Assembly (NCBI RefSeq): GCF_026151205.1
Contig: NW_026971835.1
Coordinates: forward strand, 1-33,694
Origin: Bolinopsis microptera
Taxonomy: Eukaryota > Ctenophora > Tentaculata > Lobata > Bolinopsidae
Reading direction: 5' to 3'
DNA length: 33,694 nucleotides
Numbering within the stretch: the stretch's first letter is position 1; each line of letters begins with the position of its first letter. Of the stretch, positions 1 to 10,200 are shown piece by piece. The notes under the pieces are model-generated. The model was not told the DNA's origin. It worked only from the letters and a program-made list of their open reading frames with translations, and did not search any database. The position numbers were made by a program, and so were the translations under genes.

Positions 1-981
1 GTTCCTGCGTTCATAATCCGAGGACGAATCTGAACTTGGTCGGATTGCATCAACACTTCGTGCATGGCCATCATGATTCGATTTACATCCTGCAATTACT
101 GCTTTCAGTAAAAACACTTTTTCTTCGTCATCAATAGACTGAGATTCTCCAATCCATACGTAAACGCTGTTTACCAAATTCCATTGTCCAATAAGATCAT
201 AACGAATGTTTGACAGTAAAGTCTTAGCAAAAGTACCCCTTTCCATTGGTTTGTGATCTAACCATTTGCAAATTATTTTGAACAGTTTTCCTTCGTCGAC
301 TTTGATATGTGAGGAGGTTGTAAGAATCTTGATGCGGTAGTAATCAAGTTCAAGAAACTCCTCTGATTCTTTCATAACTTTTGTTAGGCTATTATCAAAC
401 TTCCTCAGGCAACATTTTATCAACTTAGAGCAGTTGACAGTTTGAGAAAAGTCAAACATACTTGGGAAGCCTTCTTCAGTTATCATTTTTACCAGGTAAG
501 GGTATGTCTTTTTTAGAAGCAATGGGACATCATAACTTTTAGCAAACTTATACACAGCCGTAGCATTCTTATCACTAAGCAAAATTTTTCCAGTGTAAAA
601 GCTTTCCACAATTTCGGAAACAACATCAAAAAGTTCAGTGAACTCAGGCAAAAGTTCAACCTCCATTTTCTTTGTTTCTGAGTTGTGACCAATTTCACCA
701 AACGTCAATAACTGACTGTTCGACTTCAGGATAACTTTGTGAGCTGAAATTGTTAGTTCACCAACACGAACGTCCACATCTGACGTTTCTCCATCAAGAT
801 ACAACGATTTTAAATGAGCTAGGGTTTTCTTTTCCCATCCCTTTATTTCTTGCGGATCACACTTTTTTGGTACATTATTTTGAGTCGAACAAATAGCAGT
901 TTCTCTGGGTTCAGCTACCATGGCCATGATGTACTCCCCATCCCCTGTTAATGGGTGATACTCGTAAAATATCTCTTCCAT
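1..981 (-). CDS. BTB/POZ-BACK (Kelch-like family) protein, N-terminal part, runs off left edge
   Basis: Reading the minus strand from the ATG at 981, 327 codons are open to the window edge with no stop. Residues about 65-165 look like a BTB/POZ domain: TSDVDVRVGELTISAHKVIL matches the usual SDV-x-hydrophobic ... F-x-AHK-x-VL pattern of its first strand and helix. Residues about 170-300 fit a BACK domain, including KLFKIICKWLDHKPMER near 232-248 (the usual LF-x-x-hydrophobic-x-W-x-x-H ... R). BTB domains dimerise, and BTB-BACK proteins commonly serve as Cullin-3 ubiquitin ligase adaptors; that role is inferred from the family. The protein continues beyond the window, so I cannot tell whether Kelch repeats or another domain follow. 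The chosen start is the first Met after the duplicated leader; in-frame Met19 and Met21 are alternatives. It is divergent from RPB1. Confidence 0.85.
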   Translation of the reverse strand, partial: MEEIFYEYHPLTGDGEYIMAMVAEPRETAICSTQNNVPKKCDPQEIKGWEKKTLAHLKSLYLDGETSDVDVRVGELTISAHKVILKSNSQLLTFGEIGHNSETKKMEVELLPEFTELFDVVSEIVESFYTGKILLSDKNATAVYKFAKSYDVPLLLKKTYPYLVKMITEEGFPSMFDFSQTVNCSKLIKCCLRKFDNSLTKVMKESEEFLELDYYRIKILTTSSHIKVDEGKLFKIICKWLDHKPMERGTFAKTLLSNIRYDLIGQWNLVNSVYVWIGESQSIDDEEKVFLLKAVIAGCKSNHDGHARSVDAIRPSSDSSSDYERRN

Positions 982-1042
982 ATATTACGACCGTCGACGA
1001 GTCCAACTCGGCGCGCGTCCTGGTAAGTTGTAAACCTACAAC
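953..1042 (-). repeat. Copy A of a duplicated leader/start-codon segment (BTB gene)
   Basis: About 90 bp covering the first ~9 codons of the BTB exon and its 5' leader. It is repeated almost exactly at 1871-1960. It contains the GC-rich block CGACGAGTCCAACTCGGCGC and a small inverted repeat, GTTGTAAACCTACAAC. Because it includes the start codon and untranslated leader, it may also hold promoter elements, but I recognise no TATA box or initiator with confidence. Confidence 0.85.
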
Positions 1043-1497
1043 TCCCCTGTTGTCATAAGTGAAAGATTGATTTAGGATAAAGTATAATTAAAGTAATAAC
1101 ATGGGTTTCAGTGGTTTATAAATTATTTGTCAACTGACATGGGATAAAACTCTGCCGAGAATGGAATCAAGGAGTACTATCCTGTGAGAAGCAGAACTAT
1201 TGTAATTTTGAGATAATAATTAACATCAAAAACTAACAAATATAAAATTTTGTATTATCTTTCTTTTTTTCAATTTTATGCCATTTATAACGTAGAGAAA
1301 AGTGTGTCAAACAGTATTATATATACAATAAATTAATTCAAGTGTTGCAATTGGCAGAGCACAATACAGAGGTAACGGAAATTGTCCACTGCTACCAATA
1401 TTATATAATATGAAATATCAAATTTTGTATTATCTGGTCACGTTTTGTAACATCTGATCAACTTTCAGTGATGATCGATTCTGGTGCTTTTTAATTA
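1043..1497. other. AT-rich intergenic stretch upstream of the BTB exon
   Basis: No coding signal is visible on either strand. The short phrase AAATTTTGTATTATCT occurs twice (near 1244 and 1420). The stretch would hold the promoter of the minus-strand BTB gene, but no motif is clear. Confidence 0.6.
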
Positions 1498-1652
1498 GGG
1501 GTCGTTCACATATTGCGTAATCAGCTGAGGGGGGGGGGTTTCCGAATGATTACGCTAGTGTAATTTTGACACAATAGCTATGTGTAAAACTGATTACGGA
1601 GGCGGGGGTAAAAATGTTCCAAAAAATGATTACGTAATATGTGAACGACCCC
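1498..1652. mobile_element. MITE with 26-bp terminal inverted repeats, Harbinger-like
   Basis: The left end (1498-1523) begins GGGGTCGTTCACATATT, and the right end (1627-1652) is its reverse complement with one mismatch in 26 bases. Both sides are flanked by TTA (1495-1497 and 1653-1655), consistent with a 3-bp target duplication. A short non-coding element with TIRs and a TWA-type duplication fits the PIF/Harbinger group; the family assignment is an inference from the TSD. There is no internal ORF, so mobility would depend on a transposase elsewhere. A run of nine G lies near 1529. Confidence 0.85.
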
Positions 1653-1870
1653 TTAACATGCTGGTTCTAACCAGGTTTTGAAAAATTCAAAGCATGATTG
1701 TCCAATTTTTTGATAAAATTCAAAACATTTTTTAAAATATTGCTACAGACTAGACAGGGGTGGGGTACGGGGTGTATTCAGAATCACCTTCCGAAAATTC
1801 ATTAGATATAGTTAGTTTCAACTGCCAGGACCTTTTCGGAAATCAAGATGGTGGTCCCAATTACATTAAA
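1653..1870. other. Intergenic sequence between MITE and leader copy B
   Basis: No gene, repeat or regulatory motif is recognised here. Confidence 0.5.
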
Positions 1871-1899
1871 GGGTGATACTCGTAAAATATCTGTTCCAT
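1861..1899 (-). pseudogene. Truncated copy of the BTB gene start (12 codons then stop)
   Basis: The duplicated leader carries its own ATG at 1899. The reading frame gives MEQIFYEYHPLM and then TAA at 1861-1863, while the intact gene reads MEEIFYEYHPL and continues. Homology stops at about codon 9, so only the leader and start were duplicated, or the rest of a paralogue has been lost. It could also act as an alternative promoter/leader or a short upstream ORF. Confidence 0.6.
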
Positions 1900-1960
1900 A
1901 TATTGGGGACCGTCGACGAGTCCAACTCGGCGCGCGTCCTGGTAGGTTGTAAACTTACAA
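1871..1960 (-). repeat. Copy B of the duplicated leader/start-codon segment
   Basis: It matches 953-1042 with only a handful of differences, including one that changes codon 3 from Glu to Gln. The CGACGAGTCCAACTCGGCGC block is identical in both copies. The two copies lie about 918 bp apart in the same orientation. Confidence 0.85.
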
Positions 1961-2584
1961 TTCGTATTCAAAAAATTATTAAATGACGCCAGGCAAATCA
2001 ATTTTGTTTTTAAAACCATATATTACATATTTTTGACCGTTTATGAACATGTTTGAGTGAGCTTTGACCATTAACCATTGTTAATGGTTTGGCCCGGCAC
2101 GCGCTACTTAGTAGCACTTGCCGTTTCGAGAAGAAAGCAGCGCGCGCTACTTCGAAGAAATTTAGACGAGTAACATGTCCTTATTGTCCGTCAAAGTGAG
2201 CTTATCATTTCGCTTATCACTTATGTTGATTTGGGTCCATGTAATAAAAACATATGATGCAATTTATGCTGCACTAAGTTTAATAGCTTACAAGTTGGAA
2301 ATGATATGCGCGGCACTACCAAGAATTTAAAATATTTTAATGTTTAGTCGTTAGTTATACAATAAGTAATAAAATTCTGAATTGACAAGTTTTTCTTGAA
2401 AATTATAAATTTATAGTATAAAGTTAGTATTATATTATGCATAACAGTTCGCTACTCATTAAATATTGTAAACGCGACTAAAGTGTTAACGCGCCGCGCA
2501 CACAGAAGAGCTAGACTTTGAAAAACCAAAAATGAATCGAGCGCTACCATATTTTGGGGATCATAGCGCTCAATTATTCTGTAG
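1961..2584. other. AT-rich intergenic stretch with short GC-rich motifs
   Basis: No convincing gene. There is a small inverted repeat, CCATTAA...TTAATGG, near 2067-2087. The phrase CGCGCTACTT occurs twice, near 2100 and 2145, in a short GC-rich patch. Their meaning is unknown. Confidence 0.5.
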
Positions 2585-2839
2585 TTATTCCCTGCGAAAC
2601 TTCTTGCGGTACGCTCGGACGTTGCCGTCGAAATTTTCGAAATCTGCCTTATTTTCTGATATTTGTACCCATTGTTCGGGATTAACTGCATACTTTGCCT
2701 TAATGGTTTCATTCATCTTTCTCACGCCGACTCTTTGTGATTTCGTCAAGTTACTTAAGTACGTGGCTTGCACAGGCGGGTAGCGGGGTAGGCCCATCAG
2801 CGATGAACTCGAGGACATAATCTGTTTTACAACTCCCAT
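2585..2839 (-). CDS. Unassigned 84-codon ORF, possible small protein
   Basis: The minus-strand ATG at 2839 opens an 84-codon frame ending at TAA. The composition looks protein-like: a Ser-rich start (residues 9-13), then a charged, soluble body (for example NETIKAKYAVNPEQWVQISE near 43-62) ending in a basic KKFRRE tail. I see no signal peptide or membrane segment and recognise no family. It could be a real small basic protein, an exon of a larger minus-strand gene, or chance. The overlapping frames at 2452-2712 (minus) and 2532-2783 (plus) look less like protein. Confidence 0.35.
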   Translation of the reverse strand: MGVVKQIMSSSSSLMGLPRYPPVQATYLSNLTKSQRVGVRKMNETIKAKYAVNPEQWVQISENKADFENFDGNVRAYRKKFRRE

Positions 2840-3264
2840 ACATAACGTATCAAGTTCTTATTTTTTGAGTTCGAGACTGTGCTAATGTGCTCATTGAATG
2901 GTGCCGAAGTCTCAGTTCATGTCTGCTTTTGGTTTAATAATATATCCTCCAGCTCTTTTGTCTGTAGTCTGCATCTTATCCGATTGTGTGCTTACCATTA
3001 CCAATGGTGACCGGATTCGCGAAACTTTATCACTTTTGCAGGGAGTCCTACATTTCATGATTATTATATTACATCACTACGTAACTTACACTTCATGAAA
3101 ATGTTCTCTAAATTATCAGCTGCTATAAATTATCAGCTGCTTTTGGTCCCATGGAAAAAAAGTTATTTCTAGCCGGTCAGAGGTCACTGGTCAGCGCTTG
3201 TGTGTACTTGTATTGTCAAATAACGGAGTAGTTCGCTGTTTATTAGTCTCATAATTGAAATACT
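2840..3264. other. Intergenic sequence, no gene recognised
   Basis: Nothing convincingly coding. A short local duplication, AAATTATCAGCTGCT, occurs twice near 3110-3140. Confidence 0.5.
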
Positions 3265-3503
3265 GATATCTGGATAATATCCGGTTGGAAGAGACAAGGA
3301 CAAATGAAACAAGGAAGTTAGGAGTAAGGGCAAATTTTCGGCGTCAACGCCATCTTCAGGCTCAAATTATTTGTTATATAGTAGTGTTAAAAGTATTAAA
3401 ATTAAAATTTATTTAATACTTTCAACACTACTATATAACAAATAATTTGAGCCTGAAGATTAAAATTAAAATTTATTTAATACTTTCATATTATCCAGAT
3501 ATC
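3265..3503. mobile_element. Nested palindromic (hairpin) element
   Basis: The outer perfect 16-bp inverted repeats are GATATCTGGATAATAT at 3265-3280 and its reverse complement at 3488-3503. Inside, 3353-3400 and 3412-3459 form a second, nearly perfect 48-bp inverted repeat separated by 11 nt, so the centre can fold into a long hairpin. A 30-nt A/T-rich stretch is also repeated directly (3395-3424 and 3459-3488). No coding capacity. It most resembles a non-autonomous MITE/foldback remnant; no target duplication was found. Confidence 0.7.
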
Positions 3504-3507
3504 TGTA

Positions 3508-4216
3508 CTTGTATTGTGTGAGCGATTTCCAATATATGTCCTAGGGATCATTTAGAAGAGTTGTCGGCCGGAATTTTGATATTGGCCTCTAAAAAGTGTT
3601 TATTCGATTTTGAAAATCTTGGACTTGCAATAATTGTCAAAAATCGCGCAATACAATTACACATAATTATAAAGAGTTACTTACTTAGGATACTCAAATT
3701 AACCATTATACAATGACTGTTGCCGTTGAGTACTGCTCTTGCCGAGACTTGGAATGGTGGCCTTGATTCCGTGTCTTGATGGATCCCCAGGTCATTTGGG
3801 CAGCGTTGGTGTGATTTTCCACTTATGGAATATGCATCGACTTTGATTTTAGTGCTTTGAACCGCTGCCAATAGTCAAGATGTTGAGAACCATGAGGTGA
3901 AGTTAGTTGTGGTGCTAGGAGAACACTGAACACTGAATTTCATTTAAGTTAATCCATAATATTCCTCAGTCAATCAGAGTTTTGGTTGAATTTGTTTGAT
4001 CTCTAGTGTCACTGAATTATAATAAATAATTGTTCTAATGGCATAGCAGTACAAATCCCCTCTTGAAATTCTTGAATTTTACTACTACTACTACTACTAC
4101 ATGTTATTATATCTATCAATTTAAAAGTTTCTCTAAATAAAATAACTGAAATTAAAACTTGTAATCAATACTCCATTAGCAATGTGAATCAGAAGGAAGG
4201 TTCCACATAGTCCACA
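3508..4216. other. Presumed promoter and 5' leader region of RPB1
   Basis: The stretch directly upstream of the RPB1 start codon is AT-rich and non-coding. No TATA box or initiator is clear. A trinucleotide tract lies at 4081-4100. The sequence around the start, CCACAATGG, has A at -3 and G at +4, a favourable initiation context. Confidence 0.45.
4081..4100. repeat. (ACT)n microsatellite
   Basis: Six and two-thirds uninterrupted copies of ACT, about 115 bp upstream of the RPB1 start codon. Confidence 0.95.
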
Positions 4217-4294
4217 ATGGCTACCATTGACAGCTCCGCGCCTATCCGTAAGGTGGTGCGGGTCCAGTTTGGTATTCTCAGTCCAGATGAAATC
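4217..4294 (+). CDS. RPB1: RPB1 exon 1 (codons 1-26)
   Basis: The ATG at 4217 starts [20 protein letters not shown], followed by LSPDEI, the conserved beginning of RPB1 (V[13 protein letters not shown] in animals). It ends in phase 0 at a GTAAGT donor (4295). The start is chosen because it is the only Met near the conserved block, with a good initiation context and the length usual for animal RPB1. Confidence 0.95.
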
Positions 4295-7200
4295 GTAAGT
4301 GCTCTTTTTAATTAGTTAGACATCTGCTTTCTACAGGCAAAAGTTAAATTTTAATCGTTATTTTAATCATTATCAAGATAAAGTGATGTTATAATAGTTG
4401 ATCAAATCTTAATTTTTGATACAATTAGTAATAGAATATTCCAACGTTGTACTGTCTAACTCCTCATTTAACCAAACCCAGAATCTGATCGTATTTTCTA
4501 ACAATATACAGAGATAAGAAGATAGCAGAGTTAGAGTTTCATTCCGATTTATAAATTTGAAGACGTGTAATTGTGCTAATTTCAGCGTCAAATGTCCGTG
4601 ACTCCGGGCGGTATTAGGTATCCTGAGACTATGGAGAATGGAAGACCTAAATTGTTTGGCCTTATGGACCCTCGTCAAGGTATGATTCACTTAGTTGATC
4701 AATTTAACAAGTTTCTCACTTGTATGTTTTAAAAGGAGTTCACAAATTCTTTTGTTTAATCCACACCGAATTTATTATTATATTACTTTAATTACTACTA
4801 CTTACTGAAAAGATCTCCTCGTAGTCGCTGGAGTGGCCTGCACCACACAGTAACTCCTCTTTCCGATGTATGAGACCTCTACAGTCTACAACGTACCTGT
4901 TTGTTGCCTTAATTATAGTATAGTATGATTCCAATGTTTGTACTTTACATTTTTACTCCCCAGGTGCGGTTGATCGTTCAACAATCTGCAAAACATGTGC
5001 TGGAAACTTCCACGACTGTCCAGGTCACTTTGCGCACATCGAGTTGGCAAAACCTGTCTTTCACATTGGTTTTATGAGTAAGACAGTGAGGGTCTTACGG
5101 TGTGTTTGTTTCTTTTGCAGTAAACTTCTTGTCAGTCCCGTAAGTTGACTCTTGTTATAGAATTTATTGTTTAACTCATGTATTGGTTGAATATTAATGT
5201 TGAGGTGTTATTGAACAACTCATAATGTGGATGTTGTTTTCACAAAATTGTCCTTTAACTTGCAAAACTTCAGGTAACATTTAAATTAATCCGTCCAAAT
5301 AATTCAGGAAGATCCTAAGATGAAGGAGATCTTGGTTAGATCAATTGGACAGCCCAAGAAACGGCTCTCCCATGTCTACGATTTGTGCAGATTGCGCAGA
5401 ATCTGCGAGGGTGGCGACACTATGGATAAGAAGTTTGCTGGAGATGATAACAACGAAGAAGAAGAAACGGTACGTGATTTTTGGAACTAACTCAATTTAC
5501 GTAGTTTTTGGACGGATAGGATCATGTAAAGTGCATATCATTGATCGACATATCGGTACACGTACTCTTGTTCGATATGTACCCCAGTTCGATATATATT
5601 GAAGTTCGACAAACCCTAAAGTTTTACTGTCATTTCCAATACCCAACTAGACTATAAAAATAGTTTTTCAACATATTTCTGTACAGTTTGAGCTTTGTAT
5701 CAAGTGATAAACTCTTACTCTTACTCTAATGTAAATTCGCTGGTCGCACTTGCCAGCACTATAATGATAGGTTGAACTTGTGACAAAAGGTGGCAATTCT
5801 CCTGTAAAGAAAGCCGCTCTTTCAAGAGGGTCTACAGCAAAATGATATTATGATTCCTCATATTTGGAGACATTTTGGAGACATTGTCTCCATGGGAATT
5901 TCATGGGAATTGGAGGGGAATTAGAGGGGAATTACGTATTATTGATATTTAAGCACCTAAATTAGCTGTATATGGCTTAACTGAGTTCTGGTCTATCCCT
6001 CAAACAAACTAAGACCTTTCACATGCGAAAAGAAGACAAAAAAGGGGGGTGGCGAACCATATTTGCCAAAAAAAATGTCAAAATTTTGTTTTCCATATTT
6101 CGCCCTAAAACGTCTCCAATGAGTTTGGTTGGCACCCTGGTTGATCTGGAAGTACGTTACCAGTTATTTGGGGCCTTCAGGGGGGAAAATGGGCCGAAAA
6201 ATGGGCCGAAAAGGGGCATTTTCGGGTGTTTTCAAATTTGAGATTTCAAAGCCAGATTTTCGGCTTTAGTTGGCTGGGACATGCCCAAATTGGTGTGGGT
6301 GAGTTGCATAGAGGTAGTACAAGTGTGATCCGTTGCAGAAATCCGGGTTCCCAAGATTCAAAATGACTTGAAAAGATTTTGTAAAAAAATTGGAGACATT
6401 TTGGAATCCATGGGAATTTTTTGGAGACATCCATATTTCGCCCTAAAACGTCTCCAATGAGTTTGGTTGGCACCCTGGTTGATCTGGAAGTACTTTACCA
6501 GTTATTTGGGGCCTTCAGGGGGAAAATGGGCCGAAAAATGGGCCGAAAAGGGGCATTTTCGGGTGTTTTCAAATTTGAGATTTCAAAGCCAGATTTTCGG
6601 CTTTAGTTGGCTGGGACATGCCCAAATTGGTGTGGGTGAGTTGCATAGAGGTAGTACAAGTGTGATCCGTTGCAGAAATCCGGGTTCCCAAGATTCAAAA
6701 TGACTTGAAAAGATTTTGTGAAAAATTGGAGACATTTTGGAATCCATGGGAATTTTTTGGAGACATCCATATTTCGCCCTAAAACGTCTCCAATGAGTTT
6801 GGTTGGCACCCTGGTTGATCTGGAAGTACGTTACCAGTTATTTGGGGCCTTCAGGGGGGAAAATGGGCCGAAAAATGGGCCGAAAAGGGGCATTTTCGGG
6901 TGTTTTCAAATTTGAGATTTCAAAGCCAGATTTTCGGCTTTAGTTGGGCTGGGACATGCCCAAATTGGGGTGGGGGGAGTTGCCCCTAGAGGTATACAAG
7001 TTTGGGCCGGTTGGGAGAAATCCGGCCGGGCCCCCCAAAATTCAAAAAAGACCCTTTAAAAAATTTTTTGAAAAAAAATTTGGGGACATTTTTTGGGAAA
7101 CCATGGGGAATTTTTTTTTTGACATCCATTTTCGCCCTAAAACGTCCCAATGAGTTTGGTTTTTCACCCTGGTTTTATCTGGGAAATACTTTAATTTCCC

Positions 7201-10200
7201 GTTAAAAGTGGGGGCCTTCAGGGGGGAAAAAAAGGGCCCGGGGGAAAAAAGGGCCGAAAAAAAGGGGGATTTTTTGGGGTTTTTTTTCAAAAGGTTTAGA
7301 TTTCAAAGCCAGATTTTCGGGGTTTAGTTTTGGGGGGTGGGACATCCCAAAATTGGGGTGGGTTAATTTTCATAAGGTAGTAAAAAAAATTTTTTATCCC
7401 GTTTGCCCAAAAACCCCCGGGTTTTTCCCAAAATTCAAAAAAGACTTGGGAAAAAATTTTTGGTGAAAAATTTTGGGGGAAAAATTTGGAATCCAAAGGG
7501 AATTTTTTTTTGGGGGCCCTTCCCCAAAATTTTGCCCCCTTTAACAAAGTCCCCCCCCAATGATTTTTTGGGTTGGGGAAAACCCCCGGGTTTTACCCGG
7601 AAAGTATTTAAACCCCGTTTTTGGGGCCCCTTCAGGGGGGAAAAAAAGGGCCCCCAAAAAAAAGGGCCCAAAAAAAGGGGGATTTTTTGGGTGTTTTTCC
7701 CAAAAAAGAGATTTCCAAAAACCCCCGATTTTTCCCCCTTTTAAATTTGGCTGGGACTTCCCCAAAAATTGGTGTGGGGGGGGAAATTTTTCATTAAAAG
7801 GGGTTTGTTTCAAGGTTTTGGGTCCCCCGGGGTTTTTCCCGAAATTCCGGGGGGTTTCCCAAGGGTTTTAAAATTACCTTTAAAAAAAATTTTTTTTTTA
7901 AAAAATTGGGGGGACAATTTTGGAAGCCAAAAAGGGGAAATTTTTTGGGGGACATCCCCTAGGTTGGTTTTGCCCCCCAAAAAACGTCTCCCCGAGTTTT
8001 TTTGGGGGGTTTGGCCCCCCTGGTTTAAACTGGAAAATACTTTTTCCAAATTTTTTTTGGACCCCCCTTTTCCCCTTTGGGAAAAAAAGGGCCCCCAAAA
8101 AAAATTTTGGCCGAAAGGGGGGAATTTTTTGGGGTGGTTTTTTTCCCAAAATTTTAAGGAAAATTTTAAAGCCAATTTTTTTTGGGGTTTAGTTTGGGGT
8201 TGGGAAATGCCCCCCAAATTGGTTTGGGGGGGTGGAAAATTTTTCAAAAGAGTTTTACAAAATGTGATCCCGTTGGCCCGAAATCCGGGGTTCCCAAAAT
8301 TCCCAAAAAGACTTTTAAAAAGGGGTTTTGGAAAAAGTGGAGACAATTTTTTTGGGAAACCTGGGGAAAAATTTTTTTGGGGGACCAAAACCCTAATTCC
8401 CCCCCCAAAACCCCCCCCCCCCCCTCCAATGAAAATTTTTGGGGGTTTTTGGCAAAACCCCGGTTTTTAAACCCGGGAAAAATAAGTTTTCCATTAATTT
8501 TTTTCCCAGGGGGGGAAAAAGGGGCCCCAAAAATTTGGGCCCAAAAGGGGCCCAATTTTTGGGTGAAAATTTCCAAAAAATTAGAATTTCAAAGCCCCCC
8601 AAAAAAAAGGGCCCTTTTGTTTGGCTGGGAAAAATTTCCCCCAAAAAATTTGGGGTGGGTTAGTTTGGGGATTTGTGTTTGTACAAGGGTTGGGGGTCCG
8701 TTTTTTCAGAAAAAAACCCCGGGGGTTTCCCAAAAAAATTTTAAAGACTTGAAAAGGGTTTTTTTTAAAAAAATTGGAGCATTTTGGAAAAACCCAAGGG
8801 GAAAAATTTTTTTTAGAAAATCCATATTTTTTCCCCCCTAAAAAGTCTCCCCCAAAGAGTTTTTTTTTTGGGTTTTGGCCAAAACCCCGGTTTTTACGGG
8901 AAAATTACTTTTTCCATTTTAAATTTTGGGGCCTTCAGGGGGGAAAAATGGGCCCAAAAAAAAAGGGCCCCCAAAAGGGGGGAAATTTTGGGGGGTTTTT
9001 TTAAAAAAGGGGAATTTTCCCCAAAGGCCCCGAAAATTTTTTCGGGTTTTGGGTTTGGGTGGACCCCTGCCCCCAAATTTTGGTTTTTTTGGGTGAGGTT
9101 TTCAAAAGGGTAGGGACAAGGGTGATCCCCTTTTTCAAAAAAATCCGGGTTTCCCCCCCAAATTCCAAAAATTTAAATTTTAAAAAGGGTTTTGTTAAAA
9201 ATTTGGGAACCCTTTTTTGGAAACCAATTTTTTGGGTTTTTGGGGAACCCCCCCAAAATTTTTGCCCTAAAAAAAAGGCCTTTCCAAATTTTGGGGTTTT
9301 TTGCACCCTGGTTTAATTTTGGAAAGGGACGTTTTTTTCCAATTTTTTTTTGGGGGCCCCCCAGGGGGGAAAAAAGGGCCAAAAAGGGCCCCAAAAGGGG
9401 GCAAATTTTTGGGGGTTTTTTTTTTAAATTTTGGAGAAAATTTCCCCAAACCCGATTTTCGGCTTTAGTTGGCGGGACCATTTTCCCCAAATTGGGGGGT
9501 TTAAAATTTTTCCAAGAGGGGGTAACCAAAAAGGTGATTCCGTTTTTCCCCGAAACCCCCCGGGGTTTTTCCCCCAAATTTAAAATGAAAATTTTTAAAA
9601 ATTTTGTTAAAAATTGGAAAAACATTTTGGAACCCATGGGGAAATTTTTTTAGGGGGAAAAATCCAATTTCCCCCCCCTAAAAACGCCCCCAAAAAGTTT
9701 GGTTGGGGACCCTTGGGGGTTTTAAAACTGGAAAATTTCCCCTTTAAAACCCTTTATTTTTGGGCCCCTTCAGGGGGAAAATGGGCCCCAAAAATTTGGG
9801 CCCCAAAAAAAGGGGGGGTTTTTCCGGGGGGTTTTTTAAAATTTTTTTGGGGGGGGATTTAAAAGGCCAAAAGGATTTTTCGGCTTTTTTTTGGCGGGGA
9901 ACCAAAGCCCCCAAAATTTGGGGGGGGAGTTTGGGATAAGGGGGATACAAAAATTTTGATCCGTTTTGGGAGAAAAACCGGGTTTTTCCCCAAGGAAAAT
10001 TAAAAAAGAACCTTTTAAAAGATTTTTGGGGAAAAATTTTGGAGACCCTTTTTTTTTAATCCCCGGAAAAATTTTTTTGGGGAAAAACATCCAATTTTTT
10101 CGGGCCCCAAAAAAAAGTCTCCAAAAAGGAAAATTTTGGTTTTTGGGAAAACCCCGGGTTGATTCCCGGAAGTACCTTTTAAACCCATTTATTTGGGGGC

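Noticed and set aside
6300-6370. tRNA-derived SINE or pol III B-box in the satellite (GGGTTCCCAAGATTC)
   Set aside because: It differs from the B-box GGTTCGANTCC at key positions, and no matching A-box lies at the right distance.
6093-6915. A recurring ~60-75 codon frame in each clean satellite unit
   Set aside because: It is conserved only because the units are near-identical. There is no start context, domain or sign of selection, and the opposite strand is open as well.
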